Shown: positions 40,912-49,754, counted from the first letter of the stretch. The stretch: 64,000 nucleotides of DNA from Rhodocyclales bacterium (GCA_016235805.1 JACRIY010000004.1:1-64000), one strand, 5' to 3'. Translations and numbers: made by a program. Notes: generated by a model not told the origin, from the sequence alone.

Positions 40912-41858
40912 ACGTACCGAACCTGTCGATCGTCATTCCCATCTACAACGAGGAATCCGGCCTCGAAACGCTGTTCGCCCGCCTCTACCCGGCACTCGAC
41001 GCGCTGGGCGAGCCCTACGAGATCGTCTTCGTCAATGACGGCAGCCGCGACCGCTCGGCGGCCATCCTGCGCCAGCAGTTCGAAGCCCGGCCGGACGTCA
41101 CGCGCGTCATCCTGTTCGCCGCCAATGCCGGCCAGCACATGGCCATCATGGCCGGCTTCGAGCACTGCAGCGGCGAGATCGTCGTCACGCTGGATGCCGA
41201 CCTGCAGAATCCTCCAGAAGAAATCGGCAAGCTGGTGGCCAAGATGCGCGAAGGCCACGACTACGTCGGCAGTATCCGCCGCGAGCGCCAGGACAGCCTG
41301 TTCCGCACCTGTGCCTCGCTGGCCATGAACCGGCTGCGCGAGAAAATCACCCGCATCAAGATCACCGACCAGGGCAACATGCTGCGCGCCTATTCGCGCA
41401 ACGTGGTGAATGCGATCAACAGCTGCAAGGAAGTCTCCACCTTCATCCCGGCACTCGCCTATACCTTTGCCCGCAATCCGGCCGAAATCGTGGTCGAGCA
41501 CGAGGAACGCGCCGCCGGCGAGTCGAAGTACTCGCTCTACAGCCTGATCCGGCTCAATTTCGACCTGATGACGGGATTCTCGCTGGTGCCGCTGCAGTGG
41601 TTTTCGATGCTCGGCATCCTGGTCTCGCTCGGCTCGGCGGCCCTTTTCGTGCTGCTGATCGTGCGCCGCCTGATCATCGGCCCGGAGGCCGAAGGCCTGT
41701 TCACCCTGTTCGCCCTGATGTTCTTCCTGATCGGCTTGGCCCTTTTCGGCATCGGCTTGCTCGGCGAGTACGTCGGCCGCGTCTACCAGCAGGTGCGCCA
41801 TCGCCCGCGTTACCTGATCGAAGCCATCCTCGAACAGAGCGGCCACCGGCGACAATGA
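40908..41858 (+). CDS. arnC: undecaprenyl-phosphate 4-deoxy-4-formamido-L-arabinose transferase
   Basis: 316 residues. GT2 enzyme attaching formylated Ara4N to undecaprenyl phosphate at the inner membrane. GT-A motifs: LSIVIPIYNEESGLE, VFVNDGSRDRS, and TLDADLQNPPEEI for metal/nucleotide binding. FRTCASLAMNRL and DQGNMLRAY match ArnC. Two C-terminal membrane helices lie at about 230-255 and 265-290. Overlaps arnB and the formyltransferase by four bases each. Confidence 0.94.
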   Translation: MNVPNLSIVIPIYNEESGLETLFARLYPALDALGEPYEIVFVNDGSRDRSAAILRQQFEARPDVTRVILFAANAGQHMAIMAGFEHCSGEIVVTLDADLQNPPEEIGKLVAKMREGHDYVGSIRRERQDSLFRTCASLAMNRLREKITRIKITDQGNMLRAYSRNVVNAINSCKEVSTFIPALAYTFARNPAEIVVEHEERAAGESKYSLYSLIRLNFDLMTGFSLVPLQWFSMLGILVSLGSAALFVLLIVRRLIIGPEAEGLFTLFALMFFLIGLALFGIGLLGEYVGRVYQQVRHRPRYLIEAILEQSGHRRQ

Positions 41859-42805
41859 CCCGCGCCGTCATCTTCGCCTACCACAACGTCGGCGTGCGCT
41901 GCCTGTCGGTGCTGCTGGCGCATGGCGTCGACGTGGCCTGCGTGGTGACCCACACCGACAGCCCGACCGAGACCATCTGGTTCGACAGCGTCGCCGAACT
42001 CGCCGCACGAAACGGCATTCCGGTGATCACGCCCGAAGATCCGAACGCGCCTGACGTGGTCGCCCGGCTTTCCGCGCTGCGCCCCGATTTCCTGTTTTCC
42101 TTCTATTACCGGCAGATGCTGAAAGCGCCCCTGCTGGCGCTGCCGCCACGCGGCGCATGGAACATGCACGGCTCCTTGCTGCCCCGTTACCGGGGCCGCG
42201 TCCCGGTCAACTGGGCGATCATCCACGGCGAGCGGGAAACCGGTGCCACCCTGCACCGCATGCTGGAAAAGCCCGACGCCGGCGAAATCGTGGCGCAGCA
42301 GGCGGTGCCCATCCTGCCCGACGACACCGCGTTCGAGGTCTTCAACAAGGTGACGCTGGCCGCCGAACTGGCCCTCGACCGGATACTCCCCGACCTGCTG
42401 GCCGGTCGTGCCGTGGCGCAGCCGCAGAATCTCGCCGCGGGCAGCTATTTCGGTGGACGCCGTGCCGAGGACGGCCGCATCGACTGGTCGCGGCCGGCCG
42501 TTACCGTCCATGACCTGATCCGTGCCGTGGCTCCGCCCTACCCGGGGGCCTTCGCGGATACCGCCCGGGGCCGCCTCCGGGTATTGCGCAGCCTGCATCC
42601 GACTGGAAATGCCGGCCCGTTCGGCGGCCGCCCGACCCTCTTTGCGGATGACGGCAAGCTGTATGCCGAATGCGGTGACGGGCAGGTTTTGCGTCTGCTC
42701 GCGGTAGAATTGCAAGGTTTGCCGCTGCTGTCGTCGCAGGCTACTCTCACCGCAGGCGACCAGCTCAACGCAATTTTCGGAACCCCGGCACTCCCCCTGA
42801 CATGA
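41855..42805 (+). CDS. UDP-Ara4N formyltransferase (stand-alone ArnA N-terminal domain)
   Basis: 316 residues. Formyl-tetrahydrofolate-dependent formyltransferase. Catalytic residues are in [20 protein letters not shown] (Asn and His near 102-104) and KPDAGEIV (Asp near 141). A C-terminal oligosaccharide-binding-like domain follows (about 205-310). In E. coli this activity is the first half of the bifunctional ArnA. Here it is a separate protein ending in its own stop, four bases into the next gene, which encodes the other half. Confidence 0.93.
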   Translation: MTRAVIFAYHNVGVRCLSVLLAHGVDVACVVTHTDSPTETIWFDSVAELAARNGIPVITPEDPNAPDVVARLSALRPDFLFSFYYRQMLKAPLLALPPRGAWNMHGSLLPRYRGRVPVNWAIIHGERETGATLHRMLEKPDAGEIVAQQAVPILPDDTAFEVFNKVTLAAELALDRILPDLLAGRAVAQPQNLAAGSYFGGRRAEDGRIDWSRPAVTVHDLIRAVAPPYPGAFADTARGRLRVLRSLHPTGNAGPFGGRPTLFADDGKLYAECGDGQVLRLLAVELQGLPLLSSQATLTAGDQLNAIFGTPALPLT

Positions 42806-43857
42806 AGAAAATCCTCATCCTCGGCGTCAACGGCTTCATCGGCCATCATCTCTCCCAGCGCATCATGGAAACGACCGACTGGGAGGTCCATGGCATGGAC
42901 ATGAACTCCGAGCGGGTCGCCGACCTGATGGACGCCCCTGCCACGCGCGGCCGCTTTCATTTCTTCGAAGGCGACCTGATGATCAACAAGGAGTGGATCG
43001 AGTACCACGTCAAGAAATGCGACGTGATCCTGCCGCTGGTCGCCATCGCCACGCCGGCCACCTACGTCAAGGAACCGCTGCGCGTCTTCGAGCTGGATTT
43101 CGAGGCCAACCTGCCGATCATCCGCCAGGCCGTGAAGTACGGCAAACGCGTGGTCTTCCCGTCCACCTCGGAGGTCTATGGCATGAGCCAGGACGCCGAG
43201 TTCGATCCGGAGAACTCCAACCTGGTGCTGGGGCCGATCAACAAGCCGCGCTGGATCTATTCCTGCGCCAAGCAGATGATGGACCGCGTGATCCACGCCT
43301 ACGGCCAGCAGGAAGGCCTGCAATACACCCTGTTCCGCCCCTTCAACTGGATCGGACCCGGCCTCGACTCGATCCATACGCCGAAGGAAGGCAGTTCGCG
43401 CGTGATCACCCAGTTCCTCGGCCACATCGTGCGCGGCGAACCGATCAAACTGGTCGACGGCGGCGCGCAAAAGCGTTCCTTCACCTATGTCACCGACGGC
43501 ATCGATGCGCTGATGAAGATCATCGAAAACCCCGGCGGCATCGCCAACGGCAAGATCTACAACATCGGCAATCCGCGCAACAATTATTCGATCCGCGAAC
43601 TGGCGACACTGATGCTCGACCTGGCGCGCCAGTATCCCGAATACGCCGAAAGCGTCGCCCGGGTGAAGGTCCTCGAGACTACCTCCGGCGAGTATTACGG
43701 CCAAGGCTACCAGGACACGCAACACCGGGTGCCGAAGATCGCCAACACCATGGCCGACCTCGACTGGGCGCCCAAGGTCGACTTCGAAGCGGCCCTGCGC
43801 GGGATTTTCGAAGCCTATCGCGACCATGTCGCCGAAGCGCGCGGCCTGATGGATTGA
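42802..43857 (+). CDS. UDP-glucuronic acid decarboxylase/dehydrogenase (stand-alone ArnA C-terminal domain)
   Basis: 351 residues. SDR-fold enzyme that oxidatively decarboxylates UDP-glucuronate to the UDP-4-keto-pentose. NAD motif [14 protein letters not shown] starts near residue 6. STSEVYGMS and the Tyr/Lys pair in [12 protein letters not shown] are present, and [22 protein letters not shown] matches the ArnA dehydrogenase domain. It is translationally coupled to the formyltransferase, so both halves are likely made in similar amounts. Confidence 0.93.
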   Translation: MKKILILGVNGFIGHHLSQRIMETTDWEVHGMDMNSERVADLMDAPATRGRFHFFEGDLMINKEWIEYHVKKCDVILPLVAIATPATYVKEPLRVFELDFEANLPIIRQAVKYGKRVVFPSTSEVYGMSQDAEFDPENSNLVLGPINKPRWIYSCAKQMMDRVIHAYGQQEGLQYTLFRPFNWIGPGLDSIHTPKEGSSRVITQFLGHIVRGEPIKLVDGGAQKRSFTYVTDGIDALMKIIENPGGIANGKIYNIGNPRNNYSIRELATLMLDLARQYPEYAESVARVKVLETTSGEYYGQGYQDTQHRVPKIANTMADLDWAPKVDFEAALRGIFEAYRDHVAEARGLMD

Positions 43858-43946
43858 GCGAAAATGTGGCCCCCCACGCTCGCACTACGCTCGCTGCCCC
43901 CCCACGGTGGACGGCTGCCCCCTAGGGGCGGCCCGTCGAGGGCAGC
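43858..43946. repeat. intergenic C/G-rich repeat-like element before arnD
   Basis: The spacer contains CCCCCCACGCTCGC, a second ACGCTCGC copy, runs of C, and the inverted repeat GGCTGCCCC-CTA-GGGGCGGCC. It resembles short intergenic repeats I associate with betaproteobacterial genomes; family membership is from memory. It interrupts an operon whose other junctions are mostly four-base overlaps. Confidence 0.5.
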
Positions 43947-44870
43947 ATGAAACTCGCGCTCAAAATCGACGTCGACACCTGGCGCGGCACCCTGCAGGGC
44001 GTGCCGCGACTGGTCGACATCCTGCGCCGGCACCGCGCCGACGCGAGCTTCCTGTTCTCGCTAGGTCCCGATCACACCGGGCGCGCCATCACGCGTGCCT
44101 TCCGTCCGGGTTTCCTGAAAAAGGTGAAGCGCACCTCGGTAGTCGCGCACTACGGCGTCAAGACCCTGATGTACGGCACCCTGTTGCCCGGCCCGGACAT
44201 CGGCCGGCGCGGCGCCGACATCCTGCGCGCCACCCGCGATGCCGGCTTCGAAACGGCGATCCACTGCTGGGACCACGTCAAGTGGCAGGACGGCGTCGAA
44301 GCCGCCGATGCATCCTGGACCGACGACCAGATGCGGCGGGCGCAGCAGCGCTATGTCGAGGTATTCGGCAGCGAAGCGCCGGGACATGGGGCGGCCGGCT
44401 GGCAGATGAACGTCCATGCACTGCGTCTGACCCAGCGACTGGGCTACCGCTGGGCGTCCGACTGCCGCGGCACCCATCCCTTCGTGCCGGTTTGGAATGG
44501 CGAGATCGTCACCTGCCCGCAATTGCCTACCACACTGCCGACGCTGGACGAACTGGTCGGCACCGACGACCTGACGCCGGACAACGTGCATCTGCACCTG
44601 TTGCGACTCACGATGCCGGCGACGCAGGACCATGTATTTACGCTGCACGCCGAACTGGAAGGACTCAAGTTCGGCGACACCCTCGAACGCCTGCTGACCG
44701 GCTGGCGCGAGCAGGGCTACGAAATGGTATCGCTGGGCCGCATGCGCGACGCGCTCGACCCGGTGCTGCTGCCTCGCCACGAAGTCGTCCGGGGTGAAAT
44801 CCCCGGCCGCAGCGGTCAGCTGATGCTTCAGGGCGAGGAGTTTCTGTCAACCTGGAAGGAAGCTGCATGA
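43947..44870 (+). CDS. arnD: 4-deoxy-4-formamido-L-arabinose-phosphoundecaprenol deformylase
   Basis: 307 residues. Polysaccharide-deacetylase-fold enzyme removing the formyl group from undecaprenyl-P-Ara4FN. LALKIDVDTWRGTLQGVPRLVDIL opens the protein with the metal/base Asp motif, ASFLFSLGPDHTGRA follows, and AIHCWDHVKWQDGV carries the paired His/Asp region. GAAGWQMN and ASDCRGTHPFVP match ArnD. It completes the Ara4N set except for a UDP-glucose dehydrogenase, not seen in this window. It overlaps the peroxiredoxin gene by four bases. Confidence 0.93.
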   Translation: MKLALKIDVDTWRGTLQGVPRLVDILRRHRADASFLFSLGPDHTGRAITRAFRPGFLKKVKRTSVVAHYGVKTLMYGTLLPGPDIGRRGADILRATRDAGFETAIHCWDHVKWQDGVEAADASWTDDQMRRAQQRYVEVFGSEAPGHGAAGWQMNVHALRLTQRLGYRWASDCRGTHPFVPVWNGEIVTCPQLPTTLPTLDELVGTDDLTPDNVHLHLLRLTMPATQDHVFTLHAELEGLKFGDTLERLLTGWREQGYEMVSLGRMRDALDPVLLPRHEVVRGEIPGRSGQLMLQGEEFLSTWKEAA

Positions 44871-45358
44871 CCGAGATATTCACCGCCAATCCCGCCCCCC
44901 CCTCCGCCATCGGGCTGCGTGTTCCCGATTTCAGCGTTCCCGCCACCGGCGGCGAATTCACGCTGTCCGCCTTTCAGGGCAAGCCGCTGGTGCTGTATTT
45001 CTATCCCAAGGACAACACGCCGGGCTGCACCACGCAGGCTCAGCAGTTTCGCGACCTGCACGCCGAGTTCGCCAAGGCCGGCTGCGTGGTGTTCGGCGTC
45101 TCGCGCGACTCCCTGAAATCCCATGAAAGCTTCAAGGCAAAGCTCGGGCTGCCCTTCGAACTGATTTCCGACATCGAGGGCGTGCTTTGCCGCATGTTCG
45201 ACGTGGTGAAGAACAAGATGCTCTACGGCAAGAAGGTTCTCGGCATCGAGCGCAGCACCTTCCTGATCGACGCCGACGGCATCCTGCGCCGGGAATGGCG
45301 CGCTACGAAGGCGGATGGCAACGCCGCCGCGGTGCTCGACGCCGTACGCAGCCTGTAA
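44867..45358 (+). CDS. bcp: Bcp/PrxQ-type peroxiredoxin lacking the usual resolving Cys
   Basis: 163 residues. Thiol peroxidase reducing hydrogen and organic peroxides. The fold motifs LRVPDFSVPATGGEFTL and LVLYFYPKDNTPGCTTQ are clear, with the peroxidatic Cys54. In many Bcp proteins the resolving Cys is five residues later; here that position is Gln59. Two other cysteines (GCVVFG, GVLCRMF) could substitute, or it may act as a 1-Cys enzyme. It is coupled to arnD by ATGA overlap. Confidence 0.93.
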   Translation: MTEIFTANPAPPSAIGLRVPDFSVPATGGEFTLSAFQGKPLVLYFYPKDNTPGCTTQAQQFRDLHAEFAKAGCVVFGVSRDSLKSHESFKAKLGLPFELISDIEGVLCRMFDVVKNKMLYGKKVLGIERSTFLIDADGILRREWRATKADGNAAAVLDAVRSL

Positions 45359-45364
45359 CGCAAA

Positions 45365-45386
45365 CAGGGCCGGTATTCCGGCCCTG
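45365..45386 (+). terminator. hairpin after bcp
   Basis: CAGGGCCGG-TATT-CCGGCCCTG, perfect 9-bp stem just after the stop at the end of the arn-bcp operon. There is no T run, so intrinsic termination would be weak. Confidence 0.4.
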
Positions 45387-45453
45387 CCCTGCCCCTTACG
45401 CATCACGGCGGCTGGTTATCTTGAGCCAGCCCCTCCCCAGCCCCGAGGCTTCC

Positions 45454-46896
45454 ATGAACGCCAAGCGCACCAAGCCCGCAGCAAATACGGTCACCAAGCT
45501 CTTCGTGCTCGACACCAACGTCCTGATGCACGACCCGCTGAGCCTGTTCCGTTTCGAAGAGCACGACATCTACGTGCCGATGATGACGCTGGAAGAGCTC
45601 GACGCCAACAAAAAGGGCATGTCGGAAGTTGCGCGCAACGCACGCCAGAGCAGCCGCCTGCTCGACGAGATCGTCAGCGGCGCCGAGCACGACATGGCCA
45701 GCGGCATCGAACTCACCGCAGCCTCGCACGAACTGGCGACCGGCCGCCTGTTCTTCCAGACCGAAGCCATCAACGGCATTCTTCCCAGTTCGCTGCCAAC
45801 CGCCAAGGCGGACAACCAGATCATCGGCGTCGTGATGCACCTGGGGCAGAAGTTTCCCGGGCGCCCGGTCATCCTGGTTTCCAAGGACATCAACATGCGC
45901 ATCAAGGCCCGCGCGCTGGGCCTCGAAGCGCAGGACTACTTCAACGACAAGGTGCTCGAAGACACCGACCTGCTCTACACCGGCACCCGCGAATTGCCGG
46001 CCGACTTCTGGGATACCCACGGCAAGGGCCTCGAATCCTGGAAGAAGGAAAGCCGCACCTACTACCGCATCAAGGGCCCGCTCTGCCCCGAATTGCTGGT
46101 CAATGAATTCGTCTGGCAGGAAGGCCCGCAACCGCTGCAGGCCTGGGTAAAAGTCGGCGCTGGCAAGACGGCGGAACTGGAAACCCTGATCGATTACAGC
46201 CATGCCAAGAACGCGGTGTGGGGCATCACCGCGCGCAATCGCGAGCAGAACTTCGCGCTGAACCTGCTGATGAATCCGGATATCGACTTCGTCACGCTGC
46301 TGGGCCAGGCCGGCACCGGCAAGACCCTGCTGACGCTGGCCGCCGCACTGACGCAGACCATGGAGACCAAGCTCTTCGCGGAGATCATCATTACACGCGT
46401 CACGGTTCCCGTCGGCGAGGACATCGGCTTCCTGCCCGGCACCGAAGAAGAAAAGATGACGCCGTGGATGGGTGCACTGGAAGACAACCTCGACGTGCTC
46501 AACAAGCCGGCGGAATCGCCCGCCGGTGGTGCCGCCGCCAACTATGTCGGCGACTGGGGCCGCGCCGCGACCATGGACCTGATCCGCAGCAGGATCAAGA
46601 TCAAGTCGCTCAACTTCATGCGCGGCCGCACCTTCATGAACAAGTTCCTCATCATCGACGAAGCGCAGAACCTGACGCCGAAGCAGATGAAGACGTTGAT
46701 CACCCGCGCCGGACCGGGCACCAAAGTGGTCTGCCTGGGCAACATCGCCCAGATCGACACGCCCTACCTCACCGAGGGCAGTTCGGGCCTGACCTACGTG
46801 GTGGACCGCTTCAAGGGCTGGGCACATTCCGGCCACGTGACGCTGCAGCGCGGCGAGCGCTCGCGCCTGGCCGAACACGCGGCGGAAGTGCTGTAA
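45454..46896 (+). CDS. PIN-PhoH ATPase
   Basis: 480 residues. An N-terminal PIN nuclease domain (about 14-150; LFVLDTNVLMHDP, and later Asp residues in SKDINMRIKA) is fused to a PhoH P-loop ATPase (about 235-480; Walker A GQAGTGKT near 286, Walker B FLIIDEAQN near 398, GRTFMNKF). PIN-PhoH proteins are described as RNA helicase/ribonucleases in some bacteria; the role here is unproven. The linker (about 215-240) includes dispersed-motif copy 7. ATG 45454 follows a Pro-rich leader in the same frame. Confidence 0.92.
   Translation: MNAKRTKPAANTVTKLFVLDTNVLMHDPLSLFRFEEHDIYVPMMTLEELDANKKGMSEVARNARQSSRLLDEIVSGAEHDMASGIELTAASHELATGRLFFQTEAINGILPSSLPTAKADNQIIGVVMHLGQKFPGRPVILVSKDINMRIKARALGLEAQDYFNDKVLEDTDLLYTGTRELPADFWDTHGKGLESWKKESRTYYRIKGPLCPELLVNEFVWQEGPQPLQAWVKVGAGKTAELETLIDYSHAKNAVWGITARNREQNFALNLLMNPDIDFVTLLGQAGTGKTLLTLAAALTQTMETKLFAEIIITRVTVPVGEDIGFLPGTEEEKMTPWMGALEDNLDVLNKPAESPAGGAAANYVGDWGRAATMDLIRSRIKIKSLNFMRGRTFMNKFLIIDEAQNLTPKQMKTLITRAGPGTKVVCLGNIAQIDTPYLTEGSSGLTYVVDRFKGWAHSGHVTLQRGERSRLAEHAAEVL
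46152..46173 (+). repeat. dispersed motif copy 7
   Basis: AGTCGGCGCTGG-CAAG-ACGGCG, sense in the PIN-PhoH gene, read as KVGAGKTAE between the two domains. The GAGKT is not the Walker A motif, which lies further on. Confidence 0.85.
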
Positions 46897-46902
46897 GGCT
46901 TT

Positions 46903-46924
46903 GCTCCGGCGGTGCCGCCGGAGC
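46903..46924. terminator. hairpin after the PhoH gene
   Basis: GCTCCGGCGG-TG-CCGCCGGAGC, 10-bp arms, seven bases after the phoH-type gene stop and on the 3' side of convergent dnaB. No long T run follows on either strand. Confidence 0.45.
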
Positions 46925-46959
46925 ATGCCACCCCGTTTCCTTAGCCGCGGTAGGAAGCG

Positions 46960-47077
46960 GAACCTGAAGCAAAGTTTTAGCTACGGCCGCTCCCGGCGGT
47001 CGCTTAACATCGCTGCGCGATATTAGCCTGCACTGAAATTTCGCTTCAGGTTCTATACGAACCTGAAGCGAAATTTT
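46960..47077 (-). repeat. 99-bp insertion/duplication at the dnaB 3' end
   Basis: The 19-mer GAACCTGAAGC-RAA-R-TTTT occurs at 46960-46978 and 47059-47077 (offset 99 bp, two mismatches). An inverted copy at 47036-47053 forms a perfect 18-bp stem with 47059-47076 around the loop TATAC. The outer copy, read on the minus strand, encodes NFASGSASYRG then stop, echoing the actual dnaB ending NFASGSYRT. This suggests the original gene end has been displaced downstream by inserted sequence. The 18-bp hairpin may now act as a 3' stabiliser or terminator. Confidence 0.7.
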
Positions 47078-48446
47078 CAAACTTCGTGTATTCGCCGAGG
47101 AAGGTCAGGCGCACGGTGCCCACCGGACCATTACGGTGCTTGCCGATGATGGCTTCGGCCGTGCCCTTGTCCTGGGTGTCGGGCTTGTAGTACTCCTCGC
47201 GGTACATCATCATGATGATGTCGGCATCCTGCTCGATGGCGCCGGATTCACGCAGGTCGCTCATCAATGGTCGCTTGTCGGTACGTTCCTCGACCTTGCG
47301 CGAGAGCTGCGACAGGGCGATGATCGGCACCTGCAACTCCTTGGCCAGCGCCTTGATCGAGCGCGATATCTCGGAGATTTCCGTGGCGCGGTTCTCGCCC
47401 ACGCGATTGGAACTCATCAGTTGCAGGTAGTCGATGATGATCAGGCCGAGCTTGCCGAACTGCCGGTGCAGGCGTCGCGCGCGTGCGCGCAGGTCGGTCG
47501 AGTTGATGGCGCCGGTCTCGTCGATATGGATCGGCGCCTCGTGCAACTTGCCCAGCGCCACGGTCATGCGATCCCACTCGTCGTCGGTGAGGCGGCCGGT
47601 GCGCAGCTTGCTCTGGTCGATGCGGCCGACCGAGGAAAGGAAGCGTGTGGCGAGTTGCGGCCCGGACATTTCCAGGCTGAAGATCGCTACCGGCAGGCGC
47701 AGTTCCACCCCGACGTGCTCCGCGATGTTGAGTGCGAACGCGGTCTTGCCCATCGACGGCCGGCCGGCAACGACGATCATGTCGCCCGCCTGCAAACCGG
47801 AAGTCATGCGATCGAGGTCGGCGAAGCCGGTGGCCACGCCGGTGATGTCGGACTGGCTTTCGCGCGCCAGCAGCAGTTCCATGCGTTCGACGACTTCGCC
47901 GAGCAGGGGTTGTATCGCGACGAAGCCATTGGTACCGCGATTGCCGGCTTCGGCGATCTGGAAGATGCGCTGTTCGGCATCGTCGAGCAGCTGCTTGACG
48001 TCGCGCCCGGCCGGATTCAGGGCATTGCCGGCAATCTCGTCGCCGACCGTGACAAGCTGGCGCAGGATGGCGCGTTCGCGCACGATCTCGGCATAGCGGC
48101 GCACATTGGCGGCGGACGGCGTGGCATTGGCGATTTCGCCGAGGTAACCGAGGCCGCCGGTCTGGTCTACTTCGTTCGAGGCTTCGATCGATTCATAGAC
48201 CGTGACCACGTCGGCCGGCCGGCCCATCTGGATCAGCTTGCCGATGTGGCGAAATATCCTGCGGTGGTCGTCGCGATAGAAGTCGGTCTCGCGCACCACG
48301 TCGCCGATGCGGTCCCATGCCGCGTTGTCGATCAGCAGTCCGCCGATCAGCGACTGTTCGGCTTCAATGGAATGGGGCGGGAGCTTGAGCGCGGCGACCT
48401 GGGAATCGACCGGCTGGGGGGGGTTGAAGGCGCGTACCTGGGCCAT
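47046..48446 (-). CDS. dnaB: replicative DNA helicase DnaB
   Basis: 466 residues. Hexameric 5'-3' helicase at the fork. The N-terminal domain (about 20-125) has HSIEAEQSLIGGLLIDN, followed by a linker and a RecA-like domain with Walker A GRPSMGKT (about 227) and LGLIIIDYLQLM. SQLSRKVEERTDKRP and the arginine-finger region MMYREEYY follow. The last residues FENFASGSYRT appear altered by a 99-bp duplication. It lies about 210 bases downstream of rplI, separated by a terminator, so it has its own promoter; three TGTG-rich degenerate DnaA-box-like sequences lie upstream. Confidence 0.96.
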   Translation of the reverse strand: MAQVRAFNPPQPVDSQVAALKLPPHSIEAEQSLIGGLLIDNAAWDRIGDVVRETDFYRDDHRRIFRHIGKLIQMGRPADVVTVYESIEASNEVDQTGGLGYLGEIANATPSAANVRRYAEIVRERAILRQLVTVGDEIAGNALNPAGRDVKQLLDDAEQRIFQIAEAGNRGTNGFVAIQPLLGEVVERMELLLARESQSDITGVATGFADLDRMTSGLQAGDMIVVAGRPSMGKTAFALNIAEHVGVELRLPVAIFSLEMSGPQLATRFLSSVGRIDQSKLRTGRLTDDEWDRMTVALGKLHEAPIHIDETGAINSTDLRARARRLHRQFGKLGLIIIDYLQLMSSNRVGENRATEISEISRSIKALAKELQVPIIALSQLSRKVEERTDKRPLMSDLRESGAIEQDADIIMMMYREEYYKPDTQDKGTAEAIIGKHRNGPVGTVRLTFLGEYTKFENFASGSYRT

Positions 48447-48605
48447 TGCCGTCTCCGAAGTGAAGCGAAGAGTCTACCCTTCGGGGCGCAGGATGATAAG
48501 TGCACAAGCTGTGGAAATCCTGTGGGCAAGCTGTGTAAATGCGGTGCATGGATTCCCGCAGCGCAATCGCCGGGATACCGTCGCCGGGTAAAGCCGGCGA
48601 CATGA

Positions 48606-48642
48606 CAAAAAGGGCCGCCGAGTTTTGGTCGGCGGCCCTTTT
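48606..48642 (-). terminator. intrinsic terminator after rplI
   Basis: GGGCCGCCGA-(7)-TCGGCGGCCC with TTTTT on the minus-strand side (and TTTT on the plus). It ends the rpsF-priB-rpsR-rplI transcript. Confidence 0.88.
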
Positions 48643-48659
48643 ATCGGAAGCGTGCCAGC

Positions 48660-49109
48660 TTACTGCTCGCCGAGCACCGATACCGTTACCGTGGTCACCA
48701 CATCCGTGTGCAGGGCAATCTGCACCGGCGTGTCGCCGATGGCCTTGAGCGGGCCTTCCGGCAGGCGGATCGCCGACTTCTCGACCTTGAAGCCCTGTGC
48801 GGCCAGCGCCTCGGCGATGTCATGGGTCGACACGGAACCGAACAGGCGGCCATCGACGCCGGTCTTGCGCGTGATCTGCAGCATCAGGCCTTCCAGCTTG
48901 GCGGCATCGGCCTGGGCGGCGGCAACCGCCTCGGCATGGGCGCGCTCGAGTTCTGCGCGCTTTTCCTCGAAGATCTTGCGGTTGGCTTCCGTCGCGCGCT
49001 TGGCCTTGCCTTGCGGGATCAGGAAGTTGCGGGCGTAGCCATCCTTGACCTTGACCACGTCGCCGAGGCCGCCGAGGTTCACCACTTTTTCCATCAGAAT
49101 GATTTGCAT
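48660..49109 (-). CDS. rplI: 50S ribosomal protein L9
   Basis: 149 residues, full length. L9 binds domain V of 23S rRNA and extends from the 50S subunit. [32 protein letters not shown] is the standard N-terminal domain, then a long Ala/Glu-rich helix (about 45-75), then the C-terminal domain with [15 protein letters not shown] and LHTDV. It is the last gene of the rpsF operon, 14 bases after rpsR, and is followed by an intrinsic terminator. Confidence 0.98.
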   Translation of the reverse strand: MQIILMEKVVNLGGLGDVVKVKDGYARNFLIPQGKAKRATEANRKIFEEKRAELERAHAEAVAAAQADAAKLEGLMLQITRKTGVDGRLFGSVSTHDIAEALAAQGFKVEKSAIRLPEGPLKAIGDTPVQIALHTDVVTTVTVSVLGEQ

Positions 49110-49123
49110 GGTTTCGTCCTCGC

Positions 49124-49402
49124 TTACTGGTGCAGATCGGTGTAGGGCAGCAGCGCCAGGAAACGCGCACGCTTGATGGCGGTCGACAACTGGCGCTGGT
49201 AGCCGGTCTTGGTGCCGGTGATGCGCGCCGGCATGATCTTGGCGTTTTCAGCGATGAAATCCTTGAGGATCTCGACGTCCTTGTAATCGATCTCTTCGAT
49301 CTTTTCCGCGGTGAAGCGGCAGAACTTGCGGCGCTTGAACAGGCTGCGGCCCTTGTCGTCCTTGCGCTTAACTCCGGTCTTGCTCTTCGGCTTGAATGCC
49401 AT
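49124..49402 (-). CDS. rpsR: 30S ribosomal protein S18
   Basis: 92 residues. S18 pairs with S6 on the 30S platform. The family block [17 protein letters not shown] (about 30-46) and [33 protein letters not shown] make this certain. ATG 49402 is chosen over an in-frame start five codons upstream. It overlaps the 3' end of priB by 35 bases, so the two are translationally coupled. Confidence 0.97.
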   Translation of the reverse strand: MAFKPKSKTGVKRKDDKGRSLFKRRKFCRFTAEKIEEIDYKDVEILKDFIAENAKIMPARITGTKTGYQRQLSTAIKRARFLALLPYTDLHQ

Positions 49403-49754
49403 TTTCAGTTCCTTCAACGAATTCGACTGTATTCACATGCAGCATCGGGCTGCGTCGCTTGAGGCTCCTGGCGGCCAAAAAGCCTTCCAGTTTCACCCTG
49501 TCGCCCGGTTTGGCTGCCAGCAGCACTTGCGCTGGTCGGCCCATGGCCACACAGGCCATCTCGCATTCCACCTTTCGTTCCACGTCCGCTTCGACCTGGG
49601 TCGAGACGTGCGCGAGGAGAAACTCGAGAACCGGTATGCCGGCCGGGGTGCGACGCAATGCGTCGCGCTCAAGCAAACGACCCGACAACTGCGTCAGGTT
49701 GCTCGGCTTGTCCTCAGGCGGCAACGGCAGCAGCCGGAGCCTCCACCTTGGCAT
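49368..49754 (-). CDS. priB: primosomal replication protein N (PriB), start uncertain
   Basis: 128 residues from ATG 49754. PriB is a small OB-fold single-strand DNA-binding protein for replication restart with PriA. The family core is [30 protein letters not shown] (starting about residue 20), [13 protein letters not shown] and [14 protein letters not shown]. The ATG lies 41 bases inside rpsF and the first 18 residues look non-native. A GAGGA site overlaps the rpsF stop, pointing to a start near the SNLTQ segment, but no ATG or GTG is there. A TTG or rarer start is possible. Confidence 0.85.
   Translation of the reverse strand: MPRWRLRLLPLPPEDKPSNLTQLSGRLLERDALRRTPAGIPVLEFLLAHVSTQVEADVERKVECEMACVAMGRPAQVLLAAKPGDRVKLEGFLAARSLKRRSPMLHVNTVEFVEGTENGIQAEEQDRS

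Noticed and set aside
41855-42805. Frameshift between the two ArnA halves
   Set aside because: Both halves have complete domains, intact catalytic motifs and an ATGA overlap like the other junctions in this operon. Natural separate genes fit better than an error.
46152-46173. GAGKT in the PIN-PhoH gene as a second Walker A
   Set aside because: The surrounding pattern lacks the full GxxxxGK[ST] strand-loop-helix context, and a proper Walker A lies about 50 residues later. The codons coincide with the dispersed motif.
48490-48545. Three TGTG-rich sequences upstream of dnaB as DnaA boxes or an origin
   Set aside because: Each differs from the TTATNCACA consensus at two positions, and there is no AT-rich unwinding region or origin-type gene context. 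Too weak to call.
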